Assembly (NCBI RefSeq): GCF_022539665.2
Contig: NC_081336.1
Span: 4,852,221 to 4,916,220 of the forward strand
DNA: 64,000 bases
Source: Daphnia carinata
Lineage: Eukaryota; Arthropoda; Branchiopoda; Diplostraca; Daphniidae
Direction of reading: 5' to 3'
Positions 57,642 through 64,000 of the stretch are shown here, in pieces (the first letter of the stretch is position 1; each line of letters opens with the position of its first letter). The position numbers and the translations under genes were made by a program. A model generated the notes under the pieces. The model worked only from the letters and a program-made list of their open reading frames with translations, ran no database searches and was not told the origin of the DNA.

Positions 57642-60600
57642 GAGTCTAATTCGAATCCTCCTATTCGCTCGAGGCAGAACATCTAATATTATTATTTTCT
57701 AACTTTCTGAGTTCCATCTTTTGTTAGCTCCAGGTCGTCTCTTTCTACGTACATAGGGGAGGGGTTGAGGCCAGCAATTGCTCGACAAAGTATGCCTCAA
57801 CTGAATTTAAAAAATAAAAGATTTTCGTAAGGATCTGAGATTTCTCTTTAGTTAGTCTAACATGTGATTACTTCCATTGCTCTCCAGTCGAGGGGGTAGC
57901 ATCGGATTTTGAAGCTCAATCAAACAATGTTTGACGTCTAATCCCATGATGTGACCTACCTGTAAGCAAGGCTGAAGCAGGGGAGGACTTATTTCTGGTA
58001 GCATTGATTTATCGGAAACGTTAATGGTTGATGAGTAGATTAATTACGTCGCTATACAGATAAAACAATCAAAAATTTACGGCAACGCACATCAGTTTGT
58101 CCTAAATACGAAAAGACTCGGTTCACAAATTTTAGATGGTTTGTCGTCGTTTGGAAACGAACTGTGGAGCACTAAGAGCGACAGCATTTCCCTACGTCCG
58201 TCCCTCCCCTTTTTTTTTTCTTTATACACAAACAGGTACCAATACGTGTAGATGCCTATGTAGATGTTTTTTTTTCTTCTTCTTCTTCTATGTTGTTTTG
58301 TTTTTAGTTTTTTTTTCTGGTATCCATTAGAAGCCATCGCCGTGCGGTTTTGAATACATCAACTGCTGCACCGGTCATATATATATTTGTATGCAACGAC
58401 CGCTGCTGTTCAGAACGCAGCCCCCATGTAAGCTGCAGCTCAATGACTATAATTTCCTTTTGCCTGCCTCCTTGGATGGCGCTCAGCTAGTCTTGCCCTA
58501 CGAATCGACGATGAAGGATCGGCTTGACACGGCCTGTCTTTTTTTTTTTTTTTTTCTTCTTTCTTCTTCTTTCCTTATCCCAGTGTGTTCTTGCCTCCAC
58601 CTCCCTGAGCATCGAGTGATTACATTTCTTGCTCACTTCGATCCCTTATGGCGCATTGATGAATAACGGCGAGTCGTGATGCCTGGGCGTTACTGGATGG
58701 ACTTTTCAGTGGCCTTGATCAGTAGAATCGGTGGAGATGCTACTTTCCTGCGCATTTACCTTCCCTCGCTCGTTCCTTCTCTCTTTCTCAATCTTTCCTT
58801 CCTCCGACGAGTCAGGGCAGACCATCTCAATAGCCCTCGCTTGCATTCACGGTGTATCCGATAATCTACATTTGATATTATTGGTTTCTTCTTGATCTGC
58901 CCTCTCCCTCCGGCCTGCCAACAGTGTATTTCACCACTCGCGACCAGCTGTCTGTATCGAATCGGTATTGCCCTTTGGGGGTGGAGTTGAAGAGCCACAA
59001 ATACAATCAAGCAAATTCCTCGTTAATGGCTTGTAGGATGTATCGCTACTTTTTGTAGCCATGCCAAAATTTGCCAGCACAAAAGTACGCTTTATAAAGG
59101 AAATCCTCCTTTTTTTTTTTTTAGTGAACCATCTGTGATGTCTATTGGTTAAAAAAAAACAAACAAACGTGTTGGTGTGCTTCATTTTTCCTCATTGATT
59201 CGCCCCCGCCAATGCCTCGAAAATATGAGACTGGAACGATGGGGTCAGAGTAAATTTCTGTGTAGGCAAACTCAGAAAAAATGGCGCTGCGTTGAACTTT
59301 TCAAGCCATCTTGATATCGATCGAGACCTCTAATTTGTATTGAACGAGTGGCAGCACAGCCTACGCGAGGAAAACAAGTTATCATTCCAGGGGACTGAAA
59401 GACTGCAGCAGCAGTGCTCGGCAAGTTTGTCGATATTTAGCAACATCGTGACGTTTCTACGTTGTAATTTTTCGAATCACAGCCAGTTCTGTAATACTTT
59501 ATATGCAACTTCCGCTGAAGCATTATTTGCTCTGCGTTATCTGTTTGCTTCTGATCCATTTACACGTATCTGGCGAACCCGCTGTTATTGACCGTTTTTA
59601 CAAGGGTCCCACACGTGAGTGATTTCATCGTGAAAGTTACTTATATATTATATTATATGAACGACTCTTTAAAAATAAAAATAAAATGAAACAAAAATCC
59701 AACTTTTTCAAATAACGCAAGTACGCTGTATCAAAGTGGGGAAAACTCTTTTTGTGATCAACAGCAGAAGGTCACCTAATAAAACGTGAAGATAATGTAA
59801 TCGTTGTTACTTTTATTGCAGCATGCTATCCCGTTTTTTTTTTTTGGGCATCCTTCCATGCTCCTTGTTGCCTGGGATGGTCAGTAATTAGTTCAGAAAA
59901 AAAAAAAAAAAAAATGTTAAGGCCAATGAGAGTGAGACAGATGGATGGGGAAGACGAATAGAAAAAATGGATGGTAAAAGAGAAAGGGAAGGCTGAAAAA
60001 GGAAAGAAGCGTGACGAGAAAAAGAACGGGGCACAGATATAAAGAAGGAATTATATTGTGAGCAATGATGTTATCTCTGTTCTCCAGCTTTTCTTTAGAC
60101 TATGGCTAATAATCTCCAAAGAAAGCGGAAGAGAGCATACGGAAAGCAAAGCTAGGGCAACTCTCCACAAACAATATTGTTTGTCTTCGCTCTATACGGT
60201 AATGGAGATGAAGGAAAAAATCCTTCAGCAAGCCGTCGCCATGATGGAATTAGCCAGATTATGAAGATGAGCTGACAATAGGGCAAGGTACAAAATCTGG
60301 CCAAGTGTAGATAAGTTTCATCGCCCAAAGACGCCAAAACGTACTAGAAATATCAAGTCTCTTTTCCTTTATCTACGACAGTAAATTTGCTTGCTATATA
60401 TATACAGCACCGTTGCCTTCTCTATTTGTTTTCGTTAAGAGATTGATCTGTCGTGGAAAGCGCCAGCCTCTCCGGTACGTCTTCTGTACCCACCTAGACA
60501 AAATCCGCGATCAGCGGATTATAATTCCCACCGAATGTTTTTAAGTTTGGCGTGCCTCATTTCGCCATTTCTGCCCATGTTGTTGTTTGCTCATTTTGTT

Positions 60601-62134
60601 GGTTTCGACTCATTGAGGGCGAATTCTAACAAGAACTGCCCGCTAATAATGGACCTAACGTGACGGTGGAATGAACCTCCCAGTCGAACATATGAGGCAC
60701 TGTTATTCTAATGGCCAGGACAGAGAGGCAATAATAAAAGAACAGCGGATTCGCGCAATGCCGGTAGCGAGTAAACGGTCTTCCAACTGGAATGAAAACA
60801 TTGGTTTACGTAGCAGTTGTTTGCCTCTCGCTTGAATGAATCAAGCTGACCAGGTGACATGCACTCGACGTCTGTTCCTTTTTCCCACCTACAAATGCAT
60901 ATTAAAGACACACGGCGCGTTTCACTATTCCATTTGACCACGGACATATGGCTAGTGGCCCCGAAACCTTTTATCCCCATCCAAGTCGGTGGCTCTTGGA
61001 TCCAAAACCAATTGGGGTTCATTCACCATCTTGCCCTGTCATTCTAGAAGCAGGCTTCAGTCTCCGTCTCTTTTAACAACATGTATGCAAGGAAAATAAA
61101 AATAAAAAAGAAGAGGGGAAAGAAAAAAAAAAAAATAAAGGAAGCTAAGCTGATGCTTCTTCATCTGCGGGGTCAAATAAGTCGAAGGTACTGAAGACCA
61201 GCGAGTTTAGAATTCGTCACCCTCGGCTGACAAAGCCGCTCTCAAGGGGAAGATTTTAGGTAGAAAGACAGCAAAGGATGGGAGGTAGGTAGTAATTGAA
61301 GGTCATTAAAGTATCAACTGGGCACTGAAGTAAACTAACTCTATGAGATTCCGGATTGAAATCTAAGGTTAAGCACGAAAAGAGAAAAAAAAAAAAAGAA
61401 GAAGAAAAGAAGAAAAACAGCAGCCAAAGGTTTTAACGGTCTGTCGTTAATTTTTACGACCTTTTGAAGAGCTTTTTACGAGCAGTGATTTCTCTGTTCA
61501 ACGCTTCGCGTTTCCAAAATTATGATGGAATGTCATCGGACCAATATAAGATAACTACCATTGCCTGTAATGGACAGTTATTGACGGAAGCTGGCATTTT
61601 ATTGTAGCCGTCATTGGCGGAAACAATTCAAAAGGTTTTCCAAGTTTCCTACCTTTTTTTTTTTCTTTCTGTTTTTCTCTCTCTCTCTCTTTTTTTTTTC
61701 TTTTTTTTTTTTTTTACAATAAGTCAATTTAGATACGGTGTTGGAAAAATACCCGAAGCTGACTGGACTGAAACCTTTTCTGGGTTCGTCGATGGAATAT
61801 TCACAAAAATATTACCTGCATTACCATCCCCCCTCACCAATAATCTGTTCAATTTTTCTACCTTGGTCGACACACCCAGAAAAAGAAAAAGAAAAAAAAA
61901 AAAAAAGCTCCCCAAAAGACTGTACTGCACACCGCCCAAGCTTTGACTGAATAAATCCATGACGAAGGCCTCCCCCTTCCTCCCTTTCCCTTTCACGCTG
62001 ATGCCGACACCTATACAAAACCTTGACAGTGAATAGAAATAGTATTCTTTCGCCACGTTTGTTCCGGTAAGGTTCTGTGAACGTCAATCGGACTTGAATG
62101 GTTTTCTCATTTGCTCCTGCAAGAAAGACTATTT

Positions 62135-62136
<2 letters not shown>

Positions 62137-62172
<36 letters not shown>
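62137..62172. repeat. Poly(T) tract, 36 nt
   Basis: Uninterrupted run of 36 T in noncoding DNA. Confidence 0.9.
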
Positions 62173-62174
<2 letters not shown>

Positions 62175-63270
62175 TTTTGTAATGGAACATCTGTCTCAAA
62201 CATCTGAGTCCAAACGGAAAAGGATAGGGTGGGGCGGAAGACGTCGTGAAGGAAACGCGCTTTAGGTCAGGGTTCACGCACAGCTTCGCAGCTTTCGTAA
62301 TTATGTCCGCATTGTAATAACCACGCCACGTTTCTTGTGTCTCCGTCCTTTTTTAATCTGTTTTAATACTTAAACATCTTTTGGCGATTTGAAGAAATCA
62401 ATCGACGACAAGCCTCGCTCACTGCGAGGCTGTAACTAGTTTCTACCGTTCTCTAGTCAAGTTTCACCCGTGGGCGTTGCAGCGCTAATGGTTACTTGTA
62501 AATAGCAAAAACAAAAAATTGAAAATGAATTAGCTGTCATTTTCAGTCGAATGCGCTTCATTGTTGCGATGGGCACCAACGAGCGAAGACGTTTCATAGA
62601 CGGAACTTCACTAATGAATAAATCATGACTGAAAAATAAAAGCCCGATATTATAATTGGTACAAACTGGAAAGTTTCGAAGTTTTCTCAACGAAACAATG
62701 AGCTTAACCTGATGAAAAGCGACAAATGATGGAAGATTCATTTACACCGGCCATGTAAAATGAAAGGGCGTCTATGAGGATCATGATTGGTTTGGTTGCG
62801 AAAAAATGTGTGTAATAACCAAGGAAAAGCTCATTGTGCATTAGTTCTGACCCGTTTTGAGATTTGCGTGGCAAAGGGAAACCTTGTTAGGCTGCCCCAC
62901 GTGCGCCATTGTAATACTGTCCAATACGATGCATTCCGTTTTTTGTTTTATCGTCAGGAACAGGCCGGGTTGCAGTACATAGAACGAGCCAACATTCACC
63001 CAGCGACTGCAACTCATATTTCACCATTACCAGTATGGCTTTTAAAGTTGAGAGTAAGGAAGTAAAGTGTACGACAGATGGCTAGATGTAATTGTCGTAG
63101 CATCCAATCCACCAAAGTTCATAGTCTACAAAATATCATTCTTCCGAATGGCGTTGCCCTGTAGTTGGCTGTACAGAGTCTAATTAAAAGGCGCAACTCC
63201 TAATGGCAAGTGTTGTGAACACATGCATTAAGCGAGGATGAACTTAACTTAATAAACATGAAAGTTATCT

Positions 63271-63275
<5 letters not shown>

Positions 63276-63301
<26 letters not shown>
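63276..63301. repeat. Poly(A) tract, 26 nt
   Basis: Run of 26 A followed within 10 nt by an 11-nt T run, forming a small A/T hairpin-capable pair. Confidence 0.9.
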
Positions 63302-64000
63302 TGATTGATTTTTTTTTTTTAGTACAGTATTGGCTGTTTATTGGTTGAATGCCGTCAACAGGTTTCACTTGCTTCCCTAAGCAATCTTACACAGCAGAAG
63401 AGGTCAATAATATAGTTCCAACATTTTACAGTGTATGTGTACGTACTTGTGTAGTTGTTGGCATTACGGGCTATTTGCCTAAAGCTTTCTGGACGAAGGT
63501 TTATGGCGGTTAAGTTAACAAAAATTTGGCTATGGGTAAATGTTAAATTTCTCTTTTCGAAAAAGGTTCGCCGCCTCTCCTCCCTCTTTTTGAAATCCTT
63601 CTGTTAGCTGTGTTGACCTTTTTTTTCTCGTTTTCTTTGTACCACGGCGAAGAGCCGACCGTATTTGTTAATTCGGCGTTATTCTCAGGCAAGTCAGGAA
63701 CGTCGTTAACCTTTGTCCACCTTCGCTTTGTCAATGGTTATTTGTAACGGCTGTCGTTCAAATAACCCATTCAGTGGTGGGCTGCAATCGGTCCTCGTCT
63801 CTTCTATACGCTGTAGCCTGAAAACAGAAAATGCGACGAATAGTCTAGGTTTTCCGCAAATTCCTCTAACACGAAACTCGAAAATTGTTTAAACACGTAC
63901 GATTATTTTGTACCATAATTAAAATGCTAAATAACACGCGTATACCGTTCTAAGTGAGTACCCAGCGCGGGGTGGGTCATTGGCCGATCAAGTCACGCAC

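Larger units (their letters stand above)
55000..64000. other. Noncoding DNA at the right end, fewer homopolymers, no gene recognised
   Basis: Homopolymers continue but are more widely spaced, with more complex sequence between them (55150-56200, 57200-58100, 59200-60500, 62200-63250). Open frames of 60-130 codons occur on both strands without domains or splice support. Distal regulatory DNA or noncoding exons of the PRRT-like gene, or of a gene to the right, could be here. Confidence 0.5.

Noticed and set aside
1-64000. CRISPR array, rRNA gene, operon or bacterial/viral content
   Set aside because: No regularly spaced repeats, no rRNA-like sequence, and all identified genes are intron-containing animal genes.

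Overview
This is eukaryotic nuclear DNA. Genes are split by many short GT-AG introns (about 57-145 nt in the lin-54 and BRCA1 genes) and have long AT-rich spacers. The compact introns together with the gene set suggest an arthropod, plausibly a branchiopod crustacean such as Daphnia; the genus is inference. All gene models were spliced by hand from GT/AG sites with reading-phase checks, and every model closes in frame.

Left half (1-25.6 kb), ordinary gene-bearing DNA. (1) 1-1971, minus: ALKBH8, the tRNA wobble-uridine methyltransferase/hydroxylase, cut at its C-terminus by the window edge. (2) 4393-13924, plus: a seven-exon gene for a 371-residue protein with a signal peptide, a coiled coil and a C-terminal MATH/TRAF-C domain; it looks like a secreted TRAF-fold protein rather than a cytosolic TRAF. 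(3) 16517-19722, minus: a full-length BRCA1 orthologue of 943 residues with an N-terminal RING, a paired AT-hook-like stretch and tandem BRCT repeats. (4) 21747-25366, minus: lin-54 (Mip120/LIN54), the DNA-binding subunit of the DREAM/MuvB complex, 881 residues in 13 coding exons. A 1.2 kb element with hAT-like ends and several tRNA-like B-box motifs lies between BRCA1 and lin-54.

Middle (25.6-35 kb): about 4 kb with no gene I can name, then a two-coding-exon gene on the minus strand (29643-34930) for an 1148-residue protein with a signal peptide, a Ser/Thr/Pro-rich ectodomain, seven hydrophobic segments and a long tail, resembling vertebrate PRRT3/PRRT4.

Right part (35-64 kb): no convincing coding exon. 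It is packed with poly(A)/poly(T) tracts, many of 15-39 nt, and with dinucleotide and trinucleotide microsatellites. It may be upstream or 5' intronic DNA of the seven-pass gene. Nearly all open frames here are low-complexity Phe/Lys/Ser readings of these tracts.

Functional links: BRCA1 (DNA repair and checkpoint) and LIN54 (cell-cycle gene control) are neighbours on one strand, and the lin-54 upstream region carries a tight group of E2F-like and CHR-like motifs, which suggests but does not prove cell-cycle autoregulation. The other genes show no obvious shared pathway.
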